Source: an uncultured Flavobacteriaceae bacterium (GTDB taxonomy: Bacteria > Bacteroidota > Bacteroidia > Flavobacteriales > Flavobacteriaceae). From it: a stretch of DNA of 64,000 bases. Every line of letters begins with the position of its first letter. Position 1 is the stretch's first letter. The position numbers and the translations under genes are program-made. The notes beneath the pieces are model-generated. The model made no database searches, was not told the origin of the DNA, and saw only the letters and a program-made list of their open reading frames with translations. The stretch spans positions 1-64,000 of the forward strand of contig CAJIZJ010000003.1 in the NCBI GenBank assembly GCA_905181825.1. The letters run 5' to 3'. Positions 46,540-55,918 of the stretch are shown one piece after another.

Positions 46540-48434
46540 AGCATCCAATTGAAATATTGGAACACTATTGGAATTTTTCTAAATTCAAGCCGCAACAAGA
46601 AGCAATAATTGAGGCTGTTTTAGCTAATGAAGACTGCATAGCACTTTTACCTACTGGAGGTGGCAAATCAATATGCTTTCAAATACCAGCATTAATTAGA
46701 GAGGGTATTTGTATTGTTGTTTCCCCTTTAATAGCTTTAATGCAAGACCAAGTTAATACTCTAAATGCAAAAGGAATTAAAGCAATGGCTTTAACCAGCG
46801 GCTTTAGTTTTGAAGATATTGATCGGATGTTAGATAATTGTATTTATGGGAACTATAAATTCCTTTATCTATCCCCTGAAAGATTACAACAAGATTTAGT
46901 TCAACAACGCATCAAGCAAATGAATGTTAATCTTATCGCTGTTGATGAAGCACACTGTATTAGTCAATGGGGTCATGATTTCAGGCCTGCATACAGAGAG
47001 ATAAAATTACTAAGAACTCTTCACCCCTCTGTAAATGTTATTGGACTCACAGCTTCAGCAACTTCCAAGGTTATAGAAGACATTAGTATACAGTTAGACT
47101 GCATTGATCCACAGATTTTTCAAACCTCTTTTCGACGCTCTAACCTAGCATATTTGAGCTTAGAATGTGAAGACAAGCTTTTTAAAACCGTTCAAGTATT
47201 AAAAAAATACACCGGAACCTCAATCATTTATGTTCGTAATCGAAAAGCAACTTTAGAGATTTCAAGTTATTTAAATAAAATAGGTGTCTCAAGTGGCTAT
47301 TATCATGGTGGCTTGAGTTCAAAAGAAAAAGAGACTCAGTTTGGTCTCTGGACCTCTAACTCAAACCAAGTAATGGTCGCTACCAATGCCTTTGGAATGG
47401 GTATAGACAAAGCCAATGTTCAGACTGTCATTCACCACAATTTACCCGAGAGCTTAGAAAGCTACTACCAGGAAGCAGGCAGAGCAGGTAGAAATGGCGA
47501 AAAAGCATATGCTGTCATACTCATAAATACTTCTGATGAATTGGATTCTAAAAACAAGTATCTCAATTCACTGCCAGATATTAAATTCTTAAAAAATGTT
47601 TACAAAAGACTGTGTAACTATTTCCAGATTTCATATGGTGAAGGGGTAAATACAGTTCATAATTTTAACTTTAAAATATTTTGTAGTACTTATCAACTCC
47701 CCTCTTTATTGACTTACAATGCGCTTAAAACTTTAGATCGCACGAGTATAATTTCGTTGGAAGAGCGATTTAAAAATTCGGCATTTATCAAGATTCTGAT
47801 AAAAAACTCAGCCTTATTTGAATATCTTGAAAACCACCCAAAAAAAGCCCTTGTAATGAAAGTTATCTTAAGGAGTCATGAAGGGGTTTTTGATCATTCA
47901 ACCGAAATTTCAGTTCAAGACATTACTAAAAAAACAAAGTTAAATGAGGCTGAGGTCTATGCTATACTAAACTCTTTGAATAAAGCTGAAATCATAGCGT
48001 TTGAATCCTCAAAAACAGATGCTAAAATTACCTTTATCGAGCCGAGAGAAGACGATAAAACAATTCATAGGATTTCTAAAATAATAGAACAACAACAAGT
48101 ATTAAAAAAAACACAACTGCAGTCCGTTTTTGAGTATGTAAAAAATGATGGGATTTGTAAAAGTCATAAATTACTTTCGTATTTTGAAGAATCTGACTCA
48201 TTAGTTTGTGGGATTTGTTCTAGTTGTTTAAAAAACTTAAAAAATAAATCATTTAAGGAAATAGATGCACAATCCATTCTATTGTTGCTAAGAAACAGTG
48301 ACCTATCCTCTAGAAAAATTGAAGTATTAACTACCTTTGATTCAGATAAGATAATTGCTTTACTAACCGACCTAATGGAAAGAGATTTAATTGAAATGAC
48401 CGAAAAAAATACATACAAACTTAAAACGTTATGA
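46536..48434 (+). CDS. RecQ family ATP-dependent DNA helicase
   Basis: 'LPTGGGKSICFQIPAL', 'VDEAHCISQWGHDFRPAYREI', 'NAFGMGIDKANVQTVIHHNLPESLESYYQEAGRAGRNGE'. Confidence 0.95.
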   Translation: MKHPIEILEHYWNFSKFKPQQEAIIEAVLANEDCIALLPTGGGKSICFQIPALIREGICIVVSPLIALMQDQVNTLNAKGIKAMALTSGFSFEDIDRMLDNCIYGNYKFLYLSPERLQQDLVQQRIKQMNVNLIAVDEAHCISQWGHDFRPAYREIKLLRTLHPSVNVIGLTASATSKVIEDISIQLDCIDPQIFQTSFRRSNLAYLSLECEDKLFKTVQVLKKYTGTSIIYVRNRKATLEISSYLNKIGVSSGYYHGGLSSKEKETQFGLWTSNSNQVMVATNAFGMGIDKANVQTVIHHNLPESLESYYQEAGRAGRNGEKAYAVILINTSDELDSKNKYLNSLPDIKFLKNVYKRLCNYFQISYGEGVNTVHNFNFKIFCSTYQLPSLLTYNALKTLDRTSIISLEERFKNSAFIKILIKNSALFEYLENHPKKALVMKVILRSHEGVFDHSTEISVQDITKKTKLNEAEVYAILNSLNKAEIIAFESSKTDAKITFIEPREDDKTIHRISKIIEQQQVLKKTQLQSVFEYVKNDGICKSHKLLSYFEESDSLVCGICSSCLKNLKNKSFKEIDAQSILLLLRNSDLSSRKIEVLTTFDSDKIIALLTDLMERDLIEMTEKNTYKLKTL

Positions 48435-49381
48435 AAAAAGAGGATATCCGTATTGTTTTTATGGGAACCCCAGAGTTTGCTGTTACAATTCTAGAGGGGC
48501 TTTTAAAGGAAAAATACCAAGTTGTAGGAGTTATTACAGCGCCAGATCGTCCGGCTGGAAGAGGTCAGAAGATCCATCTATCTGCTGTAAAAGTATTTGC
48601 AAAATCAAAAGATCTAACAGTACTACAACCAACAAACTTAAAAGATGAAACTTTCTTAAGTGATTTAAAAAACTTAAATGCTAATTTACAAATTGTTGTC
48701 GCTTTTAGAATGCTACCTGAAGTGGTTTGGAAAATGCCAAAATTGGGGACTTTCAACCTTCACGCATCTTTACTCCCAGATTATAGAGGAGCCGCTCCAA
48801 TAAATTGGGCGATCATTAACGGAGAAAAAACTTCTGGCGTAACTACCTTTTTTATTGACGAAAAAATTGATACAGGTGCAATAATTCTACAATCAAAAAT
48901 AGCGATTAATCCATCAGATACTGCAGGGAACTTGCATGATAAACTAATGGTTCTTGGAACTAAAGTCGTTATTAATACGATAGAAAAAATAGAAAATGGT
49001 ACTGTAGAAACAATCATACAACCCTTAAAAGAAACAAAAACAGCTTATAAACTAAACAAAGACAATTGTAAAATTGTTTGGACTTCTAGTCTAGAATCTA
49101 TCTACAATATGGTTCGTGGACTTCACCCCTATCCAGCTTCTTGGGCTCTTTTACAAAACGGAAGCGAACGCTTAAATGTTAAGGTTTATGAAGTTAAAAA
49201 ACACTATGAAAAACACGAATATCTTACAGGGCAACTAATTCTAACTAAAAAGTCAATTAAGGTGGCTGTAAACATGGGATATATTGAATTAATAAACTTT
49301 AAATTTCCTGGAAAACGACAGATGGATGCTACTTCATTTTTAAATGGATTTACATTTGAGGAAAATTCAAAAATGCTATAA
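48431..49381 (+). CDS. fmt: methionyl-tRNA formyltransferase
   Basis: 'IVFMGTPEFAVTILEGLL', 'GVITAPDRPAGRGQK', 'NLHASLLPDYRGAAPINWAIINGE'. Confidence 0.97.
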   Translation: MKKEDIRIVFMGTPEFAVTILEGLLKEKYQVVGVITAPDRPAGRGQKIHLSAVKVFAKSKDLTVLQPTNLKDETFLSDLKNLNANLQIVVAFRMLPEVVWKMPKLGTFNLHASLLPDYRGAAPINWAIINGEKTSGVTTFFIDEKIDTGAIILQSKIAINPSDTAGNLHDKLMVLGTKVVINTIEKIENGTVETIIQPLKETKTAYKLNKDNCKIVWTSSLESIYNMVRGLHPYPASWALLQNGSERLNVKVYEVKKHYEKHEYLTGQLILTKKSIKVAVNMGYIELINFKFPGKRQMDATSFLNGFTFEENSKML

Positions 49382-49390
49382 TTACAACAA

Positions 49391-49663
49391 ATGAAAAGAA
49401 ACGAACTAATTGACCACATGGCTTTAAATGCAGGGATATCTAGAAAATCTGCAAACAAAGCCCTAGAAACATTAATTGATGGTATTTCTGAAACACTTAA
49501 AAAAGGCGAAAGAATTAATCTTAAAGGACTTGGTAGCTGGACGCCATACGAAAGAGCTGCTCGAGTTGGACGAAATCCACAAACAAATCAACCCTTACAT
49601 ATCCCTGCAAAAAAAACAATTAAATTTAAAGCCAGTCCTAAACTAATTAATAATTTAAACTAG
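49391..49663 (+). CDS. HU family DNA-binding protein
   Basis: 'LKKGERINLKGLGSWTPYERAARVGRNPQTNQPLHIPAKKTIKFKASPKL'. Confidence 0.95.
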   Translation: MKRNELIDHMALNAGISRKSANKALETLIDGISETLKKGERINLKGLGSWTPYERAARVGRNPQTNQPLHIPAKKTIKFKASPKLINNLN

Positions 49664-49809
49664 TATACACATATGATATTGCTAGAGTTTGAACGTTAGA
49701 AGTCTATTTTATAAGTTCGTACTTAAATTTTCTATTTATATAAAAACTGACTCAAAAATGATTTGTAAAAATAATTCATTACATTTATTATGAATTAGTT
49801 TGCCTATAT

Positions 49810-50370
49810 ATGCCAAATATTAAGTTGAAAAAGGGTCATTTATTAATTGCAGAACCATCTATTATTGGAGATCTGTCATTTAATAGATCCATAATTCTAA
49901 TTGCTGACCACAACAATGAAGGCTCAATCGGTTTTATTCTAAATAAGCCATTAGACTTCACACTTCAGGATTTGATTCCGGAAATAGAAATTCCTTTTAA
50001 AGTATATAACGGTGGACCTGTGGAACAAGATAACTTGTATTATATCCATAAAATTCCTGAACTTATTCCTAACAGCGTTAAGATATCTAAAGGCTTATAT
50101 TGGGGTGGCGATTTTCAAAAAGTCACTGAATTAATTCAAAATGATAAATTAAATAGTTATGATATTCGTTTTTTTCTTGGATATTCCGGATGGGAAACCA
50201 ACCAACTAACATCTGAACTACGTTCAAATACTTGGATTCTTTCTGAAAACAATCTTCACAAAAGTATTATTGAAAAAGTAAACACAAGTTTGTGGAAAGA
50301 CAAAATGCTTGAATTAGGAGGCAACTATAGCATATGGTCTAATGCACCTGAAAACCCCTCTTATAACTAG
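49810..50370 (+). CDS. YqgE/AlgH family protein
   Basis: 'KKGHLLIAEPSIIGDLSFNRSIILIADHNNEGSIGFILNKPL', 'YNGGPVEQDNLYYIH', 'FLGYSGWETNQL'. Confidence 0.94.
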   Translation: MPNIKLKKGHLLIAEPSIIGDLSFNRSIILIADHNNEGSIGFILNKPLDFTLQDLIPEIEIPFKVYNGGPVEQDNLYYIHKIPELIPNSVKISKGLYWGGDFQKVTELIQNDKLNSYDIRFFLGYSGWETNQLTSELRSNTWILSENNLHKSIIEKVNTSLWKDKMLELGGNYSIWSNAPENPSYN

Positions 50371-51212
50371 GTGAGTCTTACAGACATGTTTAGCTTTGCC
50401 AATATACTTTGACTGATCGTAGTATTATAAGACTTTTTTCTAAAGACAGTGATTGGGTGAATACCTTGAATTACGTTAGTAATAAATAATTCATCAGCTT
50501 TTTGTAGCTCAAATGGAGATATGGATTCCTCTACATATTCAAAATCTGGAAGTTTTTTGAGGATCTCAATTACTTGCTTACGCATCACACCTTTTAGACA
50601 ACCATCTGTAAGAGGTGGTGTTTTAATGACATTGTCTTTCACTAAAAAAAGGTTGCCGTTAAGGGCCTCTACAATGCTTTTGTTAGTATTTAGGAGTAAA
50701 CAGTTGTCATATTGATTTTCCTTGGCGTAAACACTCCCTAGTACATTAAGAACCTTATTATTGGTCTTTAATGTAGATAATAAGCCTGGAGTAACATAAA
50801 AATCTTTAAAAAGTTCAATCGTACAACCAGACGAGTTGAGAAGGTATAAATCGGTATCCAAAGACTCAGCAGTTATAAAGTATTCAATATCATTAGTGTC
50901 TGGAGTGTAAAACCCACCTTGCTTTCTAAAAACAGTTAATTTAACACGAAATGAATTTGAATTAGAATTGTTATGGGGTAATAGATCAAGAATTTGAGAC
51001 TCTAAAAACTCAGGAGTAAATTCCATTGGAATCTCCATCCTTAAAATACGCATCGAAGCCATTAAGCGAAAGTAGTGATCTTCCCAAAACAGTATTTTAC
51101 CATTTAATGTTTTAATAGTTTCAAAAAGAGCATCGCCATAAGCTAGGCCTCTATTAGAAATTGCTACTTTTGCTTGGTCTGATGAAATTAAATGTCCGTT
51201 ATTATTAATCAT
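50367..51212 (-). CDS. aminotransferase class IV (branched-chain / aminodeoxychorismate lyase-like)
   Basis: 'NRGLAYGDALFETIKTLNGKILFWEDHYFRLMASMR' and 'TPPLTDGCLKGVMR'. Start placed at 51212 because the called start at 51239 lies beyond the terminator hairpin at 51220-51237. Confidence 0.87.
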   Translation of the reverse strand: MINNNGHLISSDQAKVAISNRGLAYGDALFETIKTLNGKILFWEDHYFRLMASMRILRMEIPMEFTPEFLESQILDLLPHNNSNSNSFRVKLTVFRKQGGFYTPDTNDIEYFITAESLDTDLYLLNSSGCTIELFKDFYVTPGLLSTLKTNNKVLNVLGSVYAKENQYDNCLLLNTNKSIVEALNGNLFLVKDNVIKTPPLTDGCLKGVMRKQVIEILKKLPDFEYVEESISPFELQKADELFITNVIQGIHPITVFRKKSYNTTISQSILAKLNMSVRLT

Positions 51213-51238
51213 AAAAAAAGTCCTGTAAAAACAGGACA
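51213..51238 (-). terminator. intrinsic terminator after the START-domain gene, abutting the class IV aminotransferase start
   Basis: GTCCTG-TAAAAA-CAGGAC (51220-51237) with an A-run on the + strand. Confidence 0.7.
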
Positions 51239-51263
51239 AATATAGTTTAAATATAACTGTTTT

Positions 51264-51650
51264 TTAGGATGAGCCTAAGACTTTCTTAAGATCAGATATT
51301 TGATTATCCCATAACATCTTAGTCTCCTCGACTTCATCATCTTCAGAAAAATCAGTAACCATTAATGACACATCTTTAGTGATTCCGTCTACTTGAATTC
51401 TGATTTCAAAATACGATTGATCATCATCATCTTCAACCCATTTGAACTTGATACGCTCACCATTCTTTTTAGTAAGTAATTTGGCGACCTCTTCAGAGTC
51501 ATCCCAAATAAAGGTAAACAACTCACCTCTAGAATTTACATTATCAGCGAACCACTCAGAAAGACCCGAAGGAGTTGAAATATATTGAAATAATAATTGT
51601 GGAGAGGCTTGTATAGGGAATTCTAATTCGAACTTGATTTTATTGCTCAT
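51264..51650 (-). CDS. START-like / AHSA1-type domain protein
   Basis: 'ELEFPIQASPQLLFQYISTPSGLSEWFADNVN' and 'KFKWVEDDDDQSYFEIRI'. Confidence 0.87.
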   Translation of the reverse strand: MSNKIKFELEFPIQASPQLLFQYISTPSGLSEWFADNVNSRGELFTFIWDDSEEVAKLLTKKNGERIKFKWVEDDDDQSYFEIRIQVDGITKDVSLMVTDFSEDDEVEETKMLWDNQISDLKKVLGSS

Positions 51651-51780
51651 TTAAATTTTAAATTATAATATTCAATATATACATAAATTGGTTATTTATA
51701 TATAAATTTTAATTTTTTTTTATAGGGGTATTTATTTGTGAGGCATTATTTTGTTTTTATATTTGCAGCCACCTAATTAT

Positions 51781-51854
51781 GGCGAGGTAGCTCAGCTGGT
51801 TAGAGCGTCGGATTCATAACCCGGAGGTCGCGGGATCGTGCCCCGCTCTCGCTA
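51781..51854 (+). tRNA. tRNA-Met (anticodon CAT)
   Basis: Acceptor GGCGAGG/TCTCGCT, D arm GCTC..GAGC, anticodon loop TTCATAA, T stem GCGGG/CCCGC; CCA not encoded. Confidence 0.92.
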
Positions 51855-51855
51855 C

Positions 51856-51890
51856 AAAAGAGTAATCAGAAATGGTTACTCTTTTTTTTT
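51856..51890 (+). terminator. terminator after the tRNA
   Basis: AAAGAGTAA...TTACTCTTTTTTTT. Confidence 0.75.
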
Positions 51891-51895
51891 GCAGT

Positions 51896-53266
51896 TTATA
51901 AAACCAGTTCTGTTAGTTCTTCAAGTGTTAACAGTTTTTGCTCCCCTAATAACATATCTTTTAACATGTATTTGTTCTGCTCAATTTCTGAAGCACCTAC
52001 CATGACTACAAATGGAATCTCTCTCTTATTACAATATATCATTTGCTTTTTTAGTTTGGCTGGATCAGGATACAGTTCAGTGGCTATGAATTTTGACCTT
52101 AAGAGCGCTATTGCTTTTAAACAGTATAAACTTTCTTCAGTTCCAAAATTAATAAATAGAACTTTAGTTGATATGGACTTATGTGAAGGAAACAAATTCA
52201 ATTCTTCTAAAACTAAATAAATTCGATCTAAGCCAAAACTAATTCCAACCCCACTTACATCTTTAAGCCCAAAAATGCCTGTAAGATCATCATAACGTCC
52301 TCCCCCACCTATAGACCCCATTTGAACAGTTGCAGGTGCAGATACCTCAAATATAGCTCCTGTATAATAATTAAGTCCACGAGCCAAAGTAACATCCATT
52401 TGTAATGACGTTGTTTTAAGCCCAATAGAATTAATAGAAGAAGCTATAAATTCTAATTCCTCAACTCCTTTGAGTCCCTCAATAGAAGATTTTAAAATAG
52501 ATTTTAAAGACTGTAGTTGATCATTAAAATTTCCAGATAAATTAAATAAAGGCTGTAGTTTAGAGATGCCATCCGCAGAAATACCTTTAGCTAACATTTC
52601 GTCTTTAACTTTTGCTTCACCAATTTTATCAAGCTTGTCCAAAGCCACTGTGAAATCAATAAGCTTATCTTGTGCACCAATCAGTTCTGCAATGCCGGCT
52701 AATATTTTTCTATTATTTATTTTTATAGTAACCCCTTGAAGGTTTAAGTCAGTAAACACCGCATCGTAGAGCTGGATAAACTCAACTTCTTGCCATAAAG
52801 ACTTTGATCCAACAACGTCAGCGTCACACTGATAAAACTCTTGAAAACGGCCTTTCTGTGGTCGATCCGCCCTCCAAACAGGCTGAATTTGATATCGTTT
52901 AAATGGAAATACAATATCATTTTGATATTGTGCCACATAACGTGCAAAAGGAACTGTTAAATCATATCGCAACGCTTTTTCTGTAAGTGAATTTGAAAAC
53001 TTTGAAAGGTTTCCATCAGTTAAAGCTTGTAAATCAGCTTTTTTAACTTTATCTCCGGAGTTTAAAATCTTAAAGATTAAACGATCTCCTTCTTCCCCAT
53101 ATTTACCCAACAAGGTTTCAGAAAGCTCAAAACTAGGCGTTTCTATGGGTTGAAATCCAAATTTTTTAAAGTTTGACTTTATGGTACTAAATATATAGTC
53201 GCGATTTGCTAACTGCTTTGGAGAAAAATCTCTAGTTCCTTTAGATATTCGTGGTTTAGATACCAT
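51896..53266 (-). CDS. hisS: histidyl-tRNA synthetase
   Basis: 'RISKGTRDFSPKQLANRDYIF', 'LRYDLTVPFARYVAQ', 'RYQIQPVWRADRPQKGRFQEFYQCDADVVG', 'GGGRYDDL'. Confidence 0.97.
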   Translation of the reverse strand: MVSKPRISKGTRDFSPKQLANRDYIFSTIKSNFKKFGFQPIETPSFELSETLLGKYGEEGDRLIFKILNSGDKVKKADLQALTDGNLSKFSNSLTEKALRYDLTVPFARYVAQYQNDIVFPFKRYQIQPVWRADRPQKGRFQEFYQCDADVVGSKSLWQEVEFIQLYDAVFTDLNLQGVTIKINNRKILAGIAELIGAQDKLIDFTVALDKLDKIGEAKVKDEMLAKGISADGISKLQPLFNLSGNFNDQLQSLKSILKSSIEGLKGVEELEFIASSINSIGLKTTSLQMDVTLARGLNYYTGAIFEVSAPATVQMGSIGGGGRYDDLTGIFGLKDVSGVGISFGLDRIYLVLEELNLFPSHKSISTKVLFINFGTEESLYCLKAIALLRSKFIATELYPDPAKLKKQMIYCNKREIPFVVMVGASEIEQNKYMLKDMLLGEQKLLTLEELTELVL

Positions 53267-53305
53267 AGTTTTGCTTTAATTACAAATATCTTTCTTTTTG
53301 TGAAC

Positions 53306-53776
53306 CTATCCAATTAGATCATCAAAATACTTAAAAAGTTCACCTTTGGTAATTGTAGACCCTTGCTTAATTAGCTCAAATATCTTCATGTTTTTATCAG
53401 TTTCAATAGATTTATCTGCATTAAAAAGTTCAACCTCATCAGACATTAAATTATCTCTAAGCCAAGTAAATCCTTCTTTATTTGTTAAATCGATATCTTC
53501 TCTTTTAATCTTGAGTCCTATCAACCTCAACTGTGTTTCTCCTGCATTAAACAGATACAGGTGCTGAGGTGCAATGTTTTCTAAATATTCAACTTTTGAC
53601 AACACACCTTCCCAAACCAAGTCACTAAAAAGATCTAACTCTTCTTCGGCTACAGCAGGCTTCTGCTCTTTAATTTCTGTCCATTCTTTAGCCGTAATAG
53701 ACTGCGTAGCTAAAAAGTTAATAAATTCTTGATTTAACTCTTCAAACTGTTCTTTGGTTAGTCGTGTATATTTCAT
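53306..53776 (-). CDS. DUF6495 family protein
   Basis: Conserved Bacteroidetes pattern 'KYTRLTKEQFEELNQEFINFLATQSI'. Confidence 0.7.
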   Translation of the reverse strand: MKYTRLTKEQFEELNQEFINFLATQSITAKEWTEIKEQKPAVAEEELDLFSDLVWEGVLSKVEYLENIAPQHLYLFNAGETQLRLIGLKIKREDIDLTNKEGFTWLRDNLMSDEVELFNADKSIETDKNMKIFELIKQGSTITKGELFKYFDDLIG

Positions 53777-53858
53777 CCCTTAGTTATAGTTAAAAAATTG
53801 CGGCTTCATAATAGGGCACAAATTTATCAAATTCCATTGAAATAATAATAAATGAAGC

Positions 53859-53892
53859 TAAAAAAGCCCACACATAAGTGTAGGCTTTTTTA
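53859..53892. terminator. bidirectional terminator downstream of rplI
   Basis: AAAAAAGCCCACAC-ATAA-GTGTAGGCTTTTTT. Confidence 0.8.
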
Positions 53893-53925
53893 AAATTGTA
53901 GTTTTAATGTTTAAAAATGCAAATA

Positions 53926-54375
53926 TTAATTACCTGCTATTATTTCAAACGGTAAATCAACCGCTACGTCTCTGTGAAGACGAATGACAGCGTTATATTT
54001 ACCAAGGCGTTTTACATTACCACCCGTTACATTAATAAATTTCTTGTCAATTGAATGACCAGCTTTATCTAAGGATGCCGCTAAGTCAATATTATTGACA
54101 GATCCAAATAATTTATCACCAGTACCAACTTTCGCTGATATTTTGATTTCTAAAGCTTTTAAAGCTTCAGCTATTGCTTGGGCTTCATCAACGATTTTCT
54201 TTTCTTTAAAAGCACGTTGTTTTAAGTTTTCTGCTAATACTTTTCTAGCAGATACCGTAGCAAGAATGGCTTTACCACCTGGAATTAAAAAGTTTCTACC
54301 ATAACCGTTTTTAACTGTTACAACATCGTCTTTAAACCCCAATCCTTCTACGTCATGTTTTAATATAAGTTCCAT
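53926..54375 (-). CDS. rplI: 50S ribosomal protein L9
   Basis: 'MELILKHDVEGLGFKDDVVTVKNGYGRNFLIPGGKAILAT'. Confidence 0.97.
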   Translation of the reverse strand: MELILKHDVEGLGFKDDVVTVKNGYGRNFLIPGGKAILATVSARKVLAENLKQRAFKEKKIVDEAQAIAEALKALEIKISAKVGTGDKLFGSVNNIDLAASLDKAGHSIDKKFINVTGGNVKRLGKYNAVIRLHRDVAVDLPFEIIAGN

Positions 54376-54388
54376 AGTTATAATAGTT

Positions 54389-54682
54389 TTATTTCAATAA
54401 ATCAGCTACGTAAGGCATCAATGCTAAGTGTCTTGCTCTTTTAACAGCTACAGAAACCTTTCTTTGATACTTCAATGAAGTTCCAGTTAAACGTCTTGGC
54501 AATAACTTACCTTGTTCGTTTACAAATTTTATTAAAAAGTCTGGATCTTTATAATCGATATACTTGATACCAGATTTTTTGAAACGACAATATTTTTTTG
54601 CTTTGTTGGTGTCAATATTTAAAGGCGTTAAATATCTGATTTCACCATCTTTTTTTCCTTTGGCTTGTTGTTCTATAGACAT
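54389..54682 (-). CDS. rpsR: 30S ribosomal protein S18
   Basis: '[64 protein letters not shown]'. Confidence 0.97.
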   Translation of the reverse strand: MSIEQQAKGKKDGEIRYLTPLNIDTNKAKKYCRFKKSGIKYIDYKDPDFLIKFVNEQGKLLPRRLTGTSLKYQRKVSVAVKRARHLALMPYVADLLK

Positions 54683-54684
54683 AA

Positions 54685-55023
54685 TTACGCTTTTTCTTTA
54701 AGTTTAACTCTTCTTCTTTCAGCCCATGAGATTGCATGCTTATCTAAACTAACTGTTAGATAACGCATAAAACGCTCGTCACGTCTAAATTCTACTTCTA
54801 AAGGGCCTATAGCCTCTCCAGGTGCAGTAAATTCAAATAAGTGGTAAAAGCCACTTTTTTTGTTTTGAATTGGATATGCTAATTTCTTTAGCCCCCAATC
54901 TTCCTTCGATACCATCTTAGCTCCTTTAGAAACGAGTAAGTCCTCGTATTTCTTTACTGTTTCCTTTATCTGTGTGTCAGATAAAACGGGATTCAAGATG
55001 AAAACAGTTTCGTAATGATTCAT
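54685..55023 (-). CDS. rpsF: 30S ribosomal protein S6
   Basis: '[21 protein letters not shown]' and '[23 protein letters not shown]'. Confidence 0.97.
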   Translation of the reverse strand: MNHYETVFILNPVLSDTQIKETVKKYEDLLVSKGAKMVSKEDWGLKKLAYPIQNKKSGFYHLFEFTAPGEAIGPLEVEFRRDERFMRYLTVSLDKHAISWAERRRVKLKEKA

Positions 55024-55201
55024 AAATTTTATAATTTTTTGTTTTAAAATGGCTGCAAAAATAAGTATTAATTATTGTTTAGACAACATTATGATGTTTT
55101 ATTTAATTGATAAAAATTAATTCGTTTAACGGATTTTGATGAGTTTAAACGATTTATTTTTTGTAATATTGTCTTATAACGACGCAACTAACAAAAAAGA
55201 G

Positions 55202-55918
55202 ATGACTTTAAATTGTGTGATTGTTGATGACAATCCAATCCAACGATTGGCTACTTCAAAACTTATTAATGACCACCCTTCATTAAATTTGATTGGAGAA
55301 TTTAATTCCCCTGTTGAATCTAAGAGGTTTTTGTTAACTACTAGTGTTGACCTTATTATTATGGACGTTAATTTCCCTGTTTTAGACGGGTTTGATTTAC
55401 TTGATATTTATGAGACACAGACAACTACAACAGCTCCTTTTGTTATTATTACTAGTGACGATAAATCACAAGCATTTAAAGCCTTTGATTATAATGTGAT
55501 GGATTTTCTTTCTAAACCTGTTACTAGGAACAGATTTAACGAGGCTATTTCCAGAACTGTTTTACAAGCCAAAATGGTTCAAAATTTTCAAGATTTAGAC
55601 AGTGAACATATTTTTGTAAAAAGTAACTTGAAAAAGCGAAAAATTTATATCAACGAGATCAAATGGATTGAAGCACTTGGAGACTATGTGAAACTAATCA
55701 CTCAAGACAAAAGTTTTGTTATTCTTTCAACAATGAAAGCTTTTGAAAATGAACTTCCAAAAGGCTTGTTTTTAAGAATCCATAAATCCTACATCATAAA
55801 CCTAAAAAAGGTTGACAGGTATGATAGTAAACATGTAGAAATTGAAAAAGTTAAACTTCCTTTAAGCAGAACACGTAAACTTGAACTAAGTCAGGCTTTG
55901 GATGTGATAGTGAATTAA
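55202..55918 (+). CDS. LytTR-family response regulator
   Basis: Start re-assigned to ATG 55202 (MTLNCVIVDDNPIQRLAT). Receiver 'DLIIMDVNFPVLDGFDLL' and LytTR output 'IKWIEALGDYVKLIT...FLRIHKSYIINLKKVDRYDSKHVEI'. Confidence 0.92.
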   Translation: MTLNCVIVDDNPIQRLATSKLINDHPSLNLIGEFNSPVESKRFLLTTSVDLIIMDVNFPVLDGFDLLDIYETQTTTTAPFVIITSDDKSQAFKAFDYNVMDFLSKPVTRNRFNEAISRTVLQAKMVQNFQDLDSEHIFVKSNLKKRKIYINEIKWIEALGDYVKLITQDKSFVILSTMKAFENELPKGLFLRIHKSYIINLKKVDRYDSKHVEIEKVKLPLSRTRKLELSQALDVIVN

